64,000 nucleotides of DNA from Pradoshia eiseniae (GTDB lineage: Bacteria > Bacillota > Bacilli > Bacillales > Pradoshiaceae). The DNA lies in assembly GCF_002946355.1 (NCBI RefSeq), contig NZ_PKOZ01000001.1:186001-250000 (forward strand), read 5' to 3'. Of this stretch, positions 48,745 through 56,949 are shown piece by piece; within the stretch, counting starts at the first letter, position 1; each line of letters starts with the position of its first letter. A program made the translations under genes and the position numbers. The notes beneath the pieces were generated by a model that ran no database searches, was not told the DNA's origin, and saw nothing but the letters and a program-made list of their open reading frames with translations.

Positions 48745-48795
48745 CAGCCCTGAAGATTCTTGCTTAACCAAGAGTCATCAGGGCTCTTTTTTTGG
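48745..48795 (+). terminator. dbpA terminator
   Basis: AGCCCTGAaGAtTCTTG pairs with AAGAgTCaTCAGGGCT and is followed by CTTTTTTT, directly after dbpA. Confidence 0.85.
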
Positions 48796-48927
48796 ATAAT
48801 GGATTTTCCTGACCAGCTGTAAATGATTGCCTGGAAATGGTTTGTTGGAAGGGAAAAAAAGGAATGGTAAAAGGTGGTGTGTGGCAAGCTAAAGAAATGA
48901 GTTGTTATAGATTGAGGGTAAAAAAAC

Positions 48928-50946
48928 ATGGATTTATTATTATCGATTATTGTTCTGTTAGTGCTTTTATTAGTCTCAAATATTGTAAGTCATTATTTGC
49001 CGATGATTCCGACCGCATTGACGCAGATCGCGCTCGGAATTTTGTTTGCCGTTTTTGTGGAGGAGATATCATTCGAACTGGATACGGAATGGTTTTTACT
49101 CTTATTTGTTGCACCGCTTCTATTTAATGATGGACGTCGCTTTCCAAGGGATGAACTTTGGAAGATGAGGTGGCCTATCTTGGCAAATGCGTTCATTCTT
49201 GTATTTCTTACAACCATCATCGGGGGGTATTTCATTCATTGGCTTATTCCTTCGATCCCGCTTGCGGCGGCTTTTGCGCTTGCGGCTATTCTCTCTCCGA
49301 CTGACCCGGTAGCTGTAAATGGCATTGCTGAAAGAATTTATTTGCCTCCAATTATATTGAGGCTTGTCAGAGGAGAGTCACTAATTAATGATGCCTCAGG
49401 ACTGATTGCATTCAACTACGCGGTGGCGGCAGTCGTTACGGGGTATTTTTCTTTAAATGAGGCAGCCCTTGATTTCCTGTATGTTGTAACAGTTGGTGCC
49501 GTCTCTGGGATTATCGTCGGCTTATTGCTCGTTGGCTTGCGCAAGTCTTTGCGAAGACAAGGAATTGTAGACGTAACCTTCTATTCTCTTCTTCAGCTTG
49601 TAACACCCTTTATCATTTACTATGCGGCTGAGGCTTTCCTGCATGCATCCGGTGTGATAGCGGTTGTGGCTGCTGGTATCATCCATTCGAGCATTAAGGA
49701 AAGGGCAGGAATCCGCAATGCCGATGAGCAAGTGGTGACAGAGCATATGTGGTCCATTATCCTATTTGTCTTGAATGGAGTCGTGTTCCTTTTGCTTGGT
49801 TTAAGCATTCCTTCTGCGATGAAGGAGACAGTGGAAAATCCGGCAATCAGCAATTGGCTCATTATCGGCTATATATTGTCAATAGGATTTGTCATCATGG
49901 TGATAAGGATGATTTGGACATATTGCTATATGGGGCTTGAATATATTCTTTCTAAGGAAGGATCAGCAAAGCCGAGTCTTAAGGTCAGTGTCTTAACAGG
50001 CTTGACAGGGGTAAGGGGAGCCATCACGATGGCGGGTGTACTATCACTTCCATATTTCGTAGCTTCAGGCGACTTATTTCCTGAGCGATCCTTGACCATC
50101 ATGCTTGCTGGAGGGGTAATTCTGTTGACCTTACTGGCGGCTGCAATTCTGCTGCCAATGTTTAGCAAGAGTGAATCCACGATGTCTTCTGATACTCCCT
50201 CATTTGAACGATATAAGATTAGGCTCTTACGGGCAGCGGTTGAGAGGATTGAAGAAGAAACGACAAAGGATAATCAGGATGCGGCATTTGAATTGATTAG
50301 TGAATATAAACGGCTGATTGAGCAAATCCGATATGATAACAAGGAAGATAAGCGAATCAGGGAGATGGAGGAAGAATTGATGGAATATCGTCTCCTTGGA
50401 TTGAGGGCAGAGCGTAAATATTTGCGTGAATGCGTAAACCAAGGCGAGGTGAGTCAGGATATTATCAACCGGATTTTGAAGTCGCTTGATTTCCGCGAGG
50501 AAGTGCTGGCCCATAGTCTATTATCTAAGGTGACTTTTTTATTAGGGCAGATAAAGAGGAAATCCGGTTATACGGATAGGGTTACGGCTAACGAGCATAA
50601 TCAGTATGCCCAAATGCAGGAGCTGCAAATAAAAGCGGCTAATGCGGCTATAGAAAAGCTTGCCGGAATAAGGGCGGAGAGCGGGGACACAGAAAGCATC
50701 AAAATAGTCATTGGGGAGTATGAACGCTTTATTGAAAGGTGGAAAGACACCCGAACGGATAATATGAGGACGAGAATGAAGCTTGATGAGCAGAAAGAGG
50801 AGCTCCGTTTTAAGGCATTGGAGGTTGAACGGTCTACCATTCAAGGGATGTATGAGGAAGGTCAGATTAACCGGGAGACTGCCAAGAAATTACGTCGTTT
50901 TATCAATGATGTAGAAAGTCTCCTCCTGCAAGAAACAGAAGAATAA
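48928..50946 (+). CDS. nhaK: CPA1-type Na+/H+ (K+/H+) antiporter, NhaK-like
   Basis: A 672-residue protein with about 12 TM helices in the first 420 residues and a long charged, helical cytoplasmic tail. Typical CPA1 motifs are FVAPLLFNDGRRF, ILSPTDPVAVNGIAE and GESLINDASGLIAFN (the ion-binding Asp region). The length and tail match B. subtilis NhaK (YvgP). ATG start follows GAGGGTAAAAAAAC. It sits alone between dbpA and the epimerase gene. Confidence 0.92.
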   Translation: MDLLLSIIVLLVLLLVSNIVSHYLPMIPTALTQIALGILFAVFVEEISFELDTEWFLLLFVAPLLFNDGRRFPRDELWKMRWPILANAFILVFLTTIIGGYFIHWLIPSIPLAAAFALAAILSPTDPVAVNGIAERIYLPPIILRLVRGESLINDASGLIAFNYAVAAVVTGYFSLNEAALDFLYVVTVGAVSGIIVGLLLVGLRKSLRRQGIVDVTFYSLLQLVTPFIIYYAAEAFLHASGVIAVVAAGIIHSSIKERAGIRNADEQVVTEHMWSIILFVLNGVVFLLLGLSIPSAMKETVENPAISNWLIIGYILSIGFVIMVIRMIWTYCYMGLEYILSKEGSAKPSLKVSVLTGLTGVRGAITMAGVLSLPYFVASGDLFPERSLTIMLAGGVILLTLLAAAILLPMFSKSESTMSSDTPSFERYKIRLLRAAVERIEEETTKDNQDAAFELISEYKRLIEQIRYDNKEDKRIREMEEELMEYRLLGLRAERKYLRECVNQGEVSQDIINRILKSLDFREEVLAHSLLSKVTFLLGQIKRKSGYTDRVTANEHNQYAQMQELQIKAANAAIEKLAGIRAESGDTESIKIVIGEYERFIERWKDTRTDNMRTRMKLDEQKEELRFKALEVERSTIQGMYEEGQINRETAKKLRRFINDVESLLLQETEE

Positions 50947-50976
50947 ACAGAAGATTTTATTGATATTAATTAATTG

Positions 50977-51023
50977 GAAGAGGATAGTTGGGCAAAAAAA
51001 TGCTCTAACTATTCTCTTTTTGT
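50977..51023 (+). terminator. nhaK terminator
   Basis: AGAGGATAGTTGGGCA pairs with TGCTCTAACTATTCTCT and is followed by TTTTTG. Confidence 0.8.
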
Positions 51024-51061
51024 TCATCCCTCTTCTGGTTAGTTCCTCTTTATGTGTGAAA

Positions 51062-51093
51062 GTTATTTTTGTGAAATATTTCACAAAAATAAC
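51062..51093. promoter_or_regulatory. Rex operator inside a 32-bp perfect palindrome
   Basis: The core TTGTGAAATATTTCACAA at 51069-51086 is a perfect match to the Firmicute Rex consensus (TTGTGAA, four A/T, TTCACAA). Complementarity extends a further 7 bp on each side, giving 16 + 16 bp without mismatch. It lies 76 nt before the start of the NAD-dependent epimerase-like gene. Rex represses its targets when NADH/NAD+ is low. Confidence 0.82.
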
Positions 51094-51169
51094 ATATCCG
51101 ACCAGATGAACTCTTTAGTTTAGGTGGTAATATGAGGATATAAAAGGAAAGTGAAGGGGTGCTAGGCAG

Positions 51170-52180
51170 ATGAAAATTTTCATGATTGGCGGAACGGGTT
51201 TATTAGGTTCAGAAGGAGCAAAAGCGTTAATCAAGGATGGCCATAAGGTTTCTACCTTATCTTTGCCGCCTATTCCAAAGGGAAGCATATTGCCGGATGG
51301 AATGGACATCGATTTCGGCAACTACTTAGAGATGACAGATGATGAGATTCGTCAAAGCCTGGAAGGGTGTGATGGGTTTGTCTTTGCAGCTGGCGTGGAT
51401 GAACGTATTCCGGCAACCTCTCCTGTCTATGAATTTTTTAAGAAATACAATATCGACCCGCTAGAGCGTTTCTTAACTATTGCAAAAGAATGCGGGGTCA
51501 AGCATGCGGTTATCCTCGGCTCCTATTTCAGCTGGGCTAATCGGGCCATGCCTGAGCTTAATTTATATAAACATCACCCATACATAAGGAGCCGGGTTGA
51601 CCAAGCGGAGATGGCCTTATCCTTTGCTGATGATGATATGAATGTATCCGTGCTTGAAATCCCTTATGTATTCGGCAGCCAAGCAGGAAGAAAGCCAGTG
51701 TGGGTATTCCTTGTTGAACAGATCAGAAATATGAAGGATGCAACTCAATATCCGGAAGGCGGAACAGCTATGGTGACCATCCGGCAAGTCGGACAGGCGA
51801 TCGCTGGTGCTATTCGAAACGGGGTAAGTGGCAATTATCCTGTTGGTTACTATAATATGCAATGGTCAGAAATGCTCAGCATCATGCATAAATATATGAA
51901 CCGTGAGGATAAGAGGATTATCGTCATACCTAAAGAAGCTTATATAAGCGCAATGCAAGCGAAGGGAGCCGAGGAGCGCCAAAAGGGGAAAGAGAGCGGA
52001 TTGGATACTTTCGAATTTGCGAAAGTGTTTACGAGCAATCTGTTTATCGATAAGGAGATTATCGTGAATCAATTAGGAGTTAAAGAGGATGATATTGATC
52101 ATGCCATCGGAGAATCCGTACGCCTTTCGATGGAAATTCTCGAAGGCAAAACAAGCGTAATTGATATGACGGCAGTCTAA
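51170..52180 (+). CDS. NAD-dependent epimerase/dehydratase family protein
   Basis: A 336-residue extended short-chain dehydrogenase-like protein. The N-terminal Rossmann loop is MIGGTGLLGSEGA. The usual YxxxK is not obvious: the expected region reads SYFSWANRAMPELNLYKHHPYI, so catalysis may be altered or the protein may bind NAD without classic chemistry. ATG start follows AAGGGGTGCTAGGCAG. The Rex box upstream suggests redox-controlled expression. Substrate unknown. Confidence 0.82.
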   Translation: MKIFMIGGTGLLGSEGAKALIKDGHKVSTLSLPPIPKGSILPDGMDIDFGNYLEMTDDEIRQSLEGCDGFVFAAGVDERIPATSPVYEFFKKYNIDPLERFLTIAKECGVKHAVILGSYFSWANRAMPELNLYKHHPYIRSRVDQAEMALSFADDDMNVSVLEIPYVFGSQAGRKPVWVFLVEQIRNMKDATQYPEGGTAMVTIRQVGQAIAGAIRNGVSGNYPVGYYNMQWSEMLSIMHKYMNREDKRIIVIPKEAYISAMQAKGAEERQKGKESGLDTFEFAKVFTSNLFIDKEIIVNQLGVKEDDIDHAIGESVRLSMEILEGKTSVIDMTAV

Positions 52181-52246
52181 TTAATTCTCAATTAGTCCTA
52201 ATCTCTCCTATAATAGAGAGCAGAACTTGATTGGGAGGGATAGTGC

Positions 52247-52411
52247 ATGAGATGTGGGGCAAAATGTTTCCTCGTGCAAGTGGAAGAGCAAGGATTAAAG
52301 CGAACTTGGCCAATCACGGCACGGACCTCAGCAGAAGCGAGAAAAAGAATTCGCCTTGAATTTGGAGCTGAAATCAACATTCTATCCGTGAAGGAAGAAC
52401 AGAAAGGTTAA
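52247..52411 (+). CDS. small Cys-containing protein, 54 aa
   Basis: The ORF starts MRCGAKCFLVQVEEQGLKRT after GGGAGGG with 7-nt spacing, and ends SVKEEQKG. It is soluble and basic with a helical SAEARKRIRLEFG stretch. Cys3 and Cys7 form a CxxxC pair. I do not recognise it. TATAAT at 52209-52214 is a possible -10 just upstream, and a terminator follows, so it may be its own short transcript. Confidence 0.7.
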   Translation: MRCGAKCFLVQVEEQGLKRTWPITARTSAEARKRIRLEFGAEINILSVKEEQKG

Positions 52412-52465
52412 ATAGAAAGCATTCTATGCATTTAGTAGTTCACAGAACGCCCTCAAGCTTCCGCT

Positions 52466-52509
52466 GATAAAAGAAACACTCCCGGGTGATTTGCGGGGTG
52501 TTTTTTTGT
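52466..52509 (+). terminator. terminator after the 54-aa gene
   Basis: AAACACTCCCG pairs with CGGGGTGTTT around a short loop, followed by TTTTTTT. Confidence 0.8.
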
Positions 52510-52688
52510 GTTATTCGAAAAGGAAATCAAGGATTCAACGGGAGTGGTTTCATAAAGGAAAATCCGGAGCAGGAATTTGCATGAAAAAAAGCAAAAGCCA
52601 GAAACCAGGATGCTGGAATATAGAATTCTATACTGAAAATGACATAATTTTAATACCTATATACTACTGTTAGGCAATGTGTCGATTG
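52510..52688. other. intergenic stretch without supported gene
   Basis: A 60-codon open frame (52491-52673) begins inside the terminator hairpin, has no ribosome binding site, and its Lys/Ser-rich product looks non-coding. I see nothing else before the promoter at 52689. Confidence 0.5.
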
Positions 52689-52717
52689 TTTACCTTCATT
52701 AAGGAAACACGTATAAT
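52689..52717 (+). promoter_or_regulatory. sigma-A promoter of the DUF1836 gene
   Basis: TTTACC (52689-52694), a 17-nt spacer, and a perfect TATAAT (52712-52717), 31 nt before the ATG. Confidence 0.65.
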
Positions 52718-52748
52718 AGGATGTAACTTGAGGATATGAGGGATTTTT

Positions 52749-53342
52749 ATGAATAGTAAATACGATTTTATGGAGAACATCGGATTGAATGAAAATCTGA
52801 GCCTGCAAGAGATACCGGATATTGACTTATATATGGATCAAGTTATTCAGCTATTTGAGAATAACTTTAAAGAGACGAGGCGAGCAGAGGGAGAAAAGAT
52901 TCTTACCAAGACGATGATTAATAATTATGCGAAGGCAAAGGTGTTTTTCCCGATTAAGAATAAAAAATACACAAAAAGGCACCTGATTTTGCTTAGTCTT
53001 ATTTATCAGTTGAAGGGCAGCCTTTCCATTAATGAAATTAAGGGGATTCTTGACCCGCTCAATGAGAGGATTATAAAGGATGACCTGTCTATTGACTGGC
53101 TGTATGAGACATTCCTAAAGCAAGCTGACAAGAATGCCGGGATTTTTACAGAAAGTGTTGAAGCGAGCATGAACGAACTTACGGAGTCGCTAGGAGCTTT
53201 TCAACGGGATGAGGAGGATGCCGAATACTATGAGGAACTTTTGGCTGTAGCCTCCCTAGCCCATATGAGCCAATTGTATAAGCGTGCGGCCGAAAGTCTG
53301 GCTGCAAAGATCGAGAGCAGCCGAACAGGCAAGGAAAAATAA
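52749..53342 (+). CDS. DUF1836 domain protein, putative regulator
   Basis: A 197-residue soluble protein. The N-terminal part reads IPDIDLYMDQVIQLFENNF, then LTKTMINNYAKAKVFFPIKN and YTKRHLILLSLIYQLK, the DUF1836 pattern that resembles a MerR-like winged helix; B. subtilis YkrK is a relative. C-terminal part is helical and acidic. ATG start follows TGAGGGATTTTT. Has its own promoter and two terminators, so it is monocistronic. Targets unknown. Confidence 0.85.
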   Translation: MNSKYDFMENIGLNENLSLQEIPDIDLYMDQVIQLFENNFKETRRAEGEKILTKTMINNYAKAKVFFPIKNKKYTKRHLILLSLIYQLKGSLSINEIKGILDPLNERIIKDDLSIDWLYETFLKQADKNAGIFTESVEASMNELTESLGAFQRDEEDAEYYEELLAVASLAHMSQLYKRAAESLAAKIESSRTGKEK

Positions 53343-53381
53343 AAACCCCTTTTTCAGACATCTGAACAAAGGGGTTGTTGG
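53341..53381. terminator. first terminator after the DUF1836 gene
   Basis: AACCCCTTT and AAAGGGGTT form a 9-bp stem whose loop also contains TTCAGA/TCTGAA pairing; T-tract GTTGTT is poor on the plus strand. Confidence 0.65.
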
Positions 53382-53388
53382 TCTTTGG

Positions 53389-53430
53389 ACGAAGAGTTGA
53401 TGCCTTTCTAACAGCATCGGCTCTTTTTAT
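53389..53430 (+). terminator. second terminator after the DUF1836 gene
   Basis: AAGAGttGATGC pairs with GCATCggCTCTT, followed by TTTTAT. It lies at the convergent end of yqhL. Confidence 0.7.
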
Positions 53431-53822
53431 TTGCTTTTAATTTTACCAGTCCATTTCTTGAATCCGCCATCAAGCTGATATATATCGCGGTAGCCATTCT
53501 TGTACAGCATTTGAGCAGCTCTGGTGCTTCTCATTCCGCTTTGGCAGTACAAGTAGACTGGCTTGTCCTTGCGCAGTTCTTTCATGCGCATTTTCAGCTG
53601 GGTAGATGGGATGTTACGGGCTCCCAAAATATGTCCACCGTCAAACTCGTTTGGTTCACGAACGTCAATCAGCTGGGCTTTACGGTAGCCAGCCTTGAAC
53701 TCCTCTTGGGATAAGGTCTTCACCATTTTTTTTGTAGAGAAATAGCTGTAAATTGAGTACGCAATGATCAGCACAGCCAGGCCAATCAGAATATATGACG
53801 TTAATGTCAATGAAATCCCCAC
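53427..53822 (-). CDS. yqhL: membrane-anchored rhodanese-domain protein YqhL
   Basis: 131 residues: one N-terminal TM helix (about 7-27) and a rhodanese domain. The active-site loop is YLYCQSGMRS with catalytic Cys near residue 93; IDVREPNEFDGGHI is the conserved strand. Probably handles sulfane sulfur at the inner face of the membrane. Follows the gcv region as yqhL does in B. subtilis, but here about 9 kb of other genes intervene. Confidence 0.9.
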   Translation of the reverse strand: MGISLTLTSYILIGLAVLIIAYSIYSYFSTKKMVKTLSQEEFKAGYRKAQLIDVREPNEFDGGHILGARNIPSTQLKMRMKELRKDKPVYLYCQSGMRSTRAAQMLYKNGYRDIYQLDGGFKKWTGKIKSK

Positions 53823-54126
53823 TTTCTCTTATGTTCCCTCATTTATTATACAGGTAGATATTTTGTCTGGCAAAAAAAATTTCTGAGAAAATCGCCTGGA
53901 TAGGAGACTTTAACCTTTACGTCTTCATTAATGGGCCGATATAATGGATGTTCTGGCATTTGGAACATGCTTTTTTATATGAGTTTCATGAGATGGAAAC
54001 AGCGAGTGACTCAGGAGAAAATAATGCAAAAGTCCTATAAGGCGAATATTGTTTAATTTTGTCCATAAAGGGTAGAAAAATGTTCGTATTCTCAAAATAT
54101 CTTAATTTTTTATCCATTATGAACAA
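53823..54126. other. divergent intergenic region, no gene seen
   Basis: AT-rich sequence between yqhL and the nrdJ promoter. I see no ORF with a ribosome binding site and no recognised structured RNA; in particular no B12 box typical of a cobalamin riboswitch. Confidence 0.5.
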
Positions 54127-54202
54127 TTGACAAAATTACAAAAACATGCACTAATACAATATATGGTATGTATTTGGTAGGCAGGAACACAATATGTAGT
54201 TG
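54127..54202 (+). promoter_or_regulatory. nrdJ promoter with two NrdR boxes
   Basis: TTGACA (54127-54132), 17-nt spacer, and ACTAAT (54150-54155) with an extended TGC (54147-54149). Two NrdR-like boxes follow: ATACAATATATGGTAT (54154-54169), overlapping the -10, and ACACAATATGTAGTTG (54187-54202). Consensus is ACACWATATATWGTGT. Centres are 33 bp apart, about three helical turns, consistent with cooperative repressor binding. Confidence 0.72.
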
Positions 54203-54301
54203 AATTTCGAAATGACGTATGATAACGTTAGATTATCAAATAGAAGTGCAGCTGAGCAAGAATATACATGAAGAATACTTAAGAGGTTGGGAGAGATCAG
54301 A

Positions 54302-56857
54302 TTGAATACTGCTGTTAATCATAAGCTGTCAGTAAATGTCGAAAGATTAAATAAGGATATTGCTAATTTTAAACAGGTGTTTCCGATAACACCCGACATG
54401 CAAAAGACATATAAAGGTGTATCAAGACTAGTTATGATCGATCGCTATTCGTTTAAGGACACGGAGAAGATAACCCTTGCCAATGGTGACTTCGTAGTCT
54501 TAACGATCAAGGAAGATCCTAAATTCCCAGCCCGCGGACTAGGATATATTCAAGAAATCGATTGGGAAAAGAAAAAGGCTTATGTCCTCGTAGAAGAAGA
54601 ATACAGAGCTTCCTTGGACAAGCATGAAGAAATCAAAACAGGCTTGATTTGCAAGTCACTTGACGTCATTGAAAAGCCGCTTGAGATTTACTATGAGCAA
54701 ATTGCGAAACGGAACGCTTATGGTTTGGCACAGGTGGAGACAACGGAAGAAAAGCGTCAGGAATCATTTGAGAAATTCTATCAGCAATTGGTCAAAACGA
54801 ACTTTATCCCTGCTGGCCGTGTACTATACGGGGCTGGTTCAGAGACGGAGGTAACATACTTCAACTGTTATGTTATGCCTTTCATTAAGGACAGCCGCGA
54901 AGGGATTTCAGAACATCGTAAGCAAGTCATGGAAATCATGAGCAGAGGCGGCGGTGTTGGAACAAATGGTTCAACATTGCGTCCGCGTAATGCCCTTGCG
55001 CGTGGGGTTAACGGGAAATCCTCCGGTGCAGTTTCATGGCTCGATGATATCGCGAAGTTGACGCATTTGGTCGAGCAAGGCGGCTCTCGCCGCGGCGCGC
55101 AAATGATTATGCTCGCTGACTGGCACCCGGATATCATTGAATTCATCATCTCCAAAATGCAGAATCCGAAAATTTTGCGCTTCTTGATGGAGGTATCCGA
55201 GGATGAGACGATTCAAAAACATGCCCAAGAGAAGCTGAAATTCACTCCGCTTACAGTGCAAGAACAAGCAATGTATCAAGGAATTGTGAATTATAAGTCG
55301 ATTCCGGGGCTTGGCGGATTCAATGAAGACATCATTAAAGATGCAGAGGATAAATTAGCAAAGGGCGGTAATGACGCTGTCCATAATCCAGACTTCTTGA
55401 CTGGAGCGAATATCTCTGTTTGCCTCACGAAAGAATTCATGGAAGCTGTGGAGAATGACGCTGAGTATGAATTGCGCTTCCCAGATGTGGAATCCTACAG
55501 CCCGAAAGAAATGGAAATCTACAACAATGAGTGGGCAGAATGCGGAGATGTGCGCGAATGGGAAAAACGTGGACACGCTGTTCGAGTATATCGTACGGTA
55601 AAAGCGAAGGAATTATGGAACTTAATCAACATCTGTGCGACTTACTCTGCTGAACCAGGTATTTTCTTTATCGATAATGCGAATGACATGACGAATGCAA
55701 AGAGCTACGGACAAAAGGTCGTTGCAACAAACCCTTGCGGTGAGCAGCCTCTTGCTCCTTATTCCGTATGTAATCTGGCAGCAGTCAATTTGGCGGAAAT
55801 GACGGACAAGGATGCGAAAACGGTTGACTTCAATAAGCTGAAGGAAACGGTTAAGGTCGGTGTTCGCATGCAGGATAACGTCATTGATGCAACACCATAT
55901 TTCCTTGAAGAGAATAAACGCCAGGCATTGGGCGAAAGACGCGTCGGCCTCGGTGTAATGGGTCTTCATGATATGCTGATCTATTGTGAAAAGGAATATG
56001 GTTCAACAGACGGTAATGAGCTTGTTGATCGTGTCTTTGAAACGATTGCTACAGCAGCTTATGAGGAATCCATTGAGCTTGCGAAAGAGAAAGGAAGCTT
56101 CCCATTCCTGGTTGGAGAAACAGAGGAAGAAACAAGAGCCTTGCGTGAAGCCTTCATCCAATCTGGTTTCATGAAGAAAATGCCGGAGCATATCCGTCAG
56201 GACATTCTTGAATACGGCATCCGAAATTCACATCTTCTGACTGTAGCGCCGACAGGAAGCACAGGAACGATGGTAGGGGTATCAACAGGACTTGAGCCAT
56301 ATTTCTCCTTCACGTATTTCAGAAGCGGACGACTTGGTAAATTTATCGAAGTGAAAGCGGATATTGTAGAAGATTATTTAGCTCGTAACCCAGAATGTGA
56401 CCCTAATAACTTGCCATCATGGTTCGTATCTGCGATGGAACTGACTCCAGAAAAACATGCGGATGTGCAGTGTATTATCCAGCGTTGGATTGACAGCTCC
56501 ATCAGTAAGACCGTGAATGCGCCGAAAGGATATTCCGTTGAACAGGTCGAAAAAGTGTACGAGCGTCTTTATAAGGGTGGAGCCAAAGGCGGTACTGTAT
56601 ATGTAGACGGCAGCCGTGACACACAAGTATTGACCTTGAAGAAGGAAGAAAATACGGATACGACTGAAATACCGGCAGAAAGTCCAAAACAGCATGTTGT
56701 TCTTGTTGACACAATTAATGCGCTAGAATCAACGAGTGTGACGATTGGAAGCGAAGTCGGCAATACATGCCCTGTGTGCCGAAAAGGGAAGGTTGAGGAG
56801 CTAGGCGGCTGCAACACATGCACCAACTGTGGCGCTCAGCTGAAATGTGGCTTGTAA
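54302..56857 (+). CDS. nrdJ: adenosylcobalamin-dependent ribonucleotide reductase (class II)
   Basis: About 851 residues. It reduces ribonucleotides to deoxyribonucleotides using a B12 radical, without oxygen. Active-site segments visible are YFNCYVMPFI, NPCGEQPLAPYSVCNLAAVN (Cys/Glu pair) and the loop APTGSTGTM. The C-terminal tail is a zinc-ribbon-like CPVCRKGK...CNTCTNCG with further Cys for re-reduction. TTG at 54302 has GGGAGAG 6 nt upstream; an in-frame TTG at 54287 overlaps that site. B. subtilis uses NrdEF instead. Confidence 0.94.
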   Translation: MNTAVNHKLSVNVERLNKDIANFKQVFPITPDMQKTYKGVSRLVMIDRYSFKDTEKITLANGDFVVLTIKEDPKFPARGLGYIQEIDWEKKKAYVLVEEEYRASLDKHEEIKTGLICKSLDVIEKPLEIYYEQIAKRNAYGLAQVETTEEKRQESFEKFYQQLVKTNFIPAGRVLYGAGSETEVTYFNCYVMPFIKDSREGISEHRKQVMEIMSRGGGVGTNGSTLRPRNALARGVNGKSSGAVSWLDDIAKLTHLVEQGGSRRGAQMIMLADWHPDIIEFIISKMQNPKILRFLMEVSEDETIQKHAQEKLKFTPLTVQEQAMYQGIVNYKSIPGLGGFNEDIIKDAEDKLAKGGNDAVHNPDFLTGANISVCLTKEFMEAVENDAEYELRFPDVESYSPKEMEIYNNEWAECGDVREWEKRGHAVRVYRTVKAKELWNLINICATYSAEPGIFFIDNANDMTNAKSYGQKVVATNPCGEQPLAPYSVCNLAAVNLAEMTDKDAKTVDFNKLKETVKVGVRMQDNVIDATPYFLEENKRQALGERRVGLGVMGLHDMLIYCEKEYGSTDGNELVDRVFETIATAAYEESIELAKEKGSFPFLVGETEEETRALREAFIQSGFMKKMPEHIRQDILEYGIRNSHLLTVAPTGSTGTMVGVSTGLEPYFSFTYFRSGRLGKFIEVKADIVEDYLARNPECDPNNLPSWFVSAMELTPEKHADVQCIIQRWIDSSISKTVNAPKGYSVEQVEKVYERLYKGGAKGGTVYVDGSRDTQVLTLKKEENTDTTEIPAESPKQHVVLVDTINALESTSVTIGSEVGNTCPVCRKGKVEELGGCNTCTNCGAQLKCGL

Positions 56858-56876
56858 TTAAATAAGGCAATGATTT

Positions 56877-56913
56877 CAAAAGGATGGCAAAGTTTCTTGC
56901 CATCCTTTTTTAT
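56877..56913 (+). terminator. nrdJ terminator
   Basis: AAAAGGATGGCAA pairs with TTGCCATCCTTTT around AGTTTC, followed by TTATG. Confidence 0.9.
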
Positions 56914-56949
56914 GTACTTGAACATACTACCTTTAAGGTAGGTGAAATA

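Noticed and set aside
48370-48771. 133-codon open frame antisense to the end of dbpA
   Set aside because: Low-complexity Ser/Phe product opposite a conserved helicase domain; it also runs through the dbpA terminator.
52491-52673. 60-codon frame after the 54-aa gene
   Set aside because: Starts within the terminator hairpin, lacks a ribosome binding site and has non-coding composition.
53823-54126. Cobalamin riboswitch before the B12-dependent RNR
   Set aside because: Looked for the B12 box and flanking stems; none seen. NrdR boxes explain the regulation better.
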